Part shown: positions 5,881 through 6,058 of the stretch, one piece after another
Numbering within the stretch: position 1 is the stretch's first letter
Layout: every line of letters starts with the position of its first letter
Assembly (NCBI GenBank): GCA_964468125.1
Contig: CAYXVF010000190.1
Coordinates: forward strand, 1 to 6,058
Direction of reading: 5' to 3'
Length of the DNA: 6,058 nt
DNA from: CAYXVF01 sp964468125
Lineage (GTDB): Bacteria > Myxococcota > XYA12-FULL-58-9 > CAYXVF01
Notes under the pieces: model-generated
What the model saw: only the letters and a program-made list of their open reading frames with translations
The model's database searches: none
What the model was told of the DNA's origin: nothing
Made by a program: the position numbers and the translations under genes

Positions 5881-6058
5881 ATGAAAAAGTTTCTGAGCAT
5901 CGTGGGGATGGGGCTGATGGGCCTCGCTTTTGCCCCGAGCACCGCGGTGGCGGGTGAGTGTACCTCTGGCTTCTGCGGAACCCCGGACCAGTCCGGTGGC
6001 GGCTGCGGCTGCGGCTGCGGCTCGATCCTGGTGGCAATGACCGACCGGGGTGACACCT
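5881..6058 (+). CDS. Secreted Cys/Gly-rich protein, N-terminal part (cut by the window edge)
   Basis: Fifty-nine codons are visible before the right edge. The protein opens with a clear Sec signal peptide: MKK n-region, hydrophobic core FLSIVGMGLMGLAFA, and a likely signal peptidase I site after A24 (TAVA-GE). There is no lipobox. The mature start has C27 and C32 (GECTSGFCGTP), then GGGCGCGCGS (39-48) with C42, C44 and C46 alternating with Gly, encoded by tandem GGCTGC units at 6001-6018. The sequence then continues ILVAMTDRGDT and is cut. Paired and alternating cysteines suggest a disulfide-rich or metal-binding surface or periplasmic protein. Proteins of this style in myxobacterial-type genomes sometimes continue into acidic calcium-binding repeats, but that part is not in view and this is a guess. 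Expression is predicted to depend on the sigma-54 promoter at 5800-5815. Family not recognised with certainty. Confidence 0.75.
   Translation, partial: MKKFLSIVGMGLMGLAFAPSTAVAGECTSGFCGTPDQSGGGCGCGCGSILVAMTDRGDT
6001..6021 (+). repeat. GGCTGC hexanucleotide tandem repeat within the coding sequence
   Basis: Three perfect GGCTGC units (6001-6018) plus a partial GGC encode alternating Gly and Cys (GCGCGCG). A change of unit number would keep the frame and add or remove Gly-Cys pairs. Confidence 0.7.

Overview
The window is a high-GC bacterial chromosome segment with tightly packed, overlapping genes. A canonical glycolytic gene pair, a sigma-54 type promoter, a Kelch-like protein and a secreted Cys/Gly-rich protein together suggest a myxobacterial or other deltaproteobacterial-type lineage. 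That placement is an inference from gene style; no marker gene fixes the taxonomy.

Layout. Positions 1-649 (+) hold the 3' part of a Kelch/beta-propeller-like gene that enters from the left edge and needs one frame change near 405-413 to read through. It converges on a three-gene minus-strand operon (4137 down to 680): an ALDH7-family aldehyde dehydrogenase, phosphoglycerate kinase (pgk) and triosephosphate isomerase (tpiA). The dehydrogenase and pgk overlap by 4 nt (ATGA), and the tpiA ribosome binding site overlaps the pgk stop codon, so the three are very probably co-transcribed and translationally coupled. A hairpin at 665-690 lies between the convergent genes.

A 118-bp divergent intergenic region (4138-4255), with a perfect 12-bp palindrome and a candidate minus-strand promoter, separates the operon from a plus-strand gene (4256-5281). 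That gene encodes a cytoplasmic TPR protein with a LysM-like N-terminal segment, and a strong hairpin follows its stop codon. Next come about 600 bp without a convincing gene but rich in inverted repeats. They end in a near-consensus sigma-54 -24/-12 promoter (5800-5815) and a good Shine-Dalgarno upstream of a small secreted, Cys/Gly-rich protein gene that starts at 5881 and runs off the right edge.

How the genes fit together. Pgk and TpiA catalyse adjacent steps of glycolysis/gluconeogenesis. In many bacteria the gene in front of pgk-tpiA is gap; here that position is taken by an antiquitin-like aldehyde dehydrogenase, and no gap gene is visible. The most notable points are this gene replacement, the sigma-54 promoter in front of the exported CGCGCG-type protein, and the structured intergenic region upstream of that promoter.
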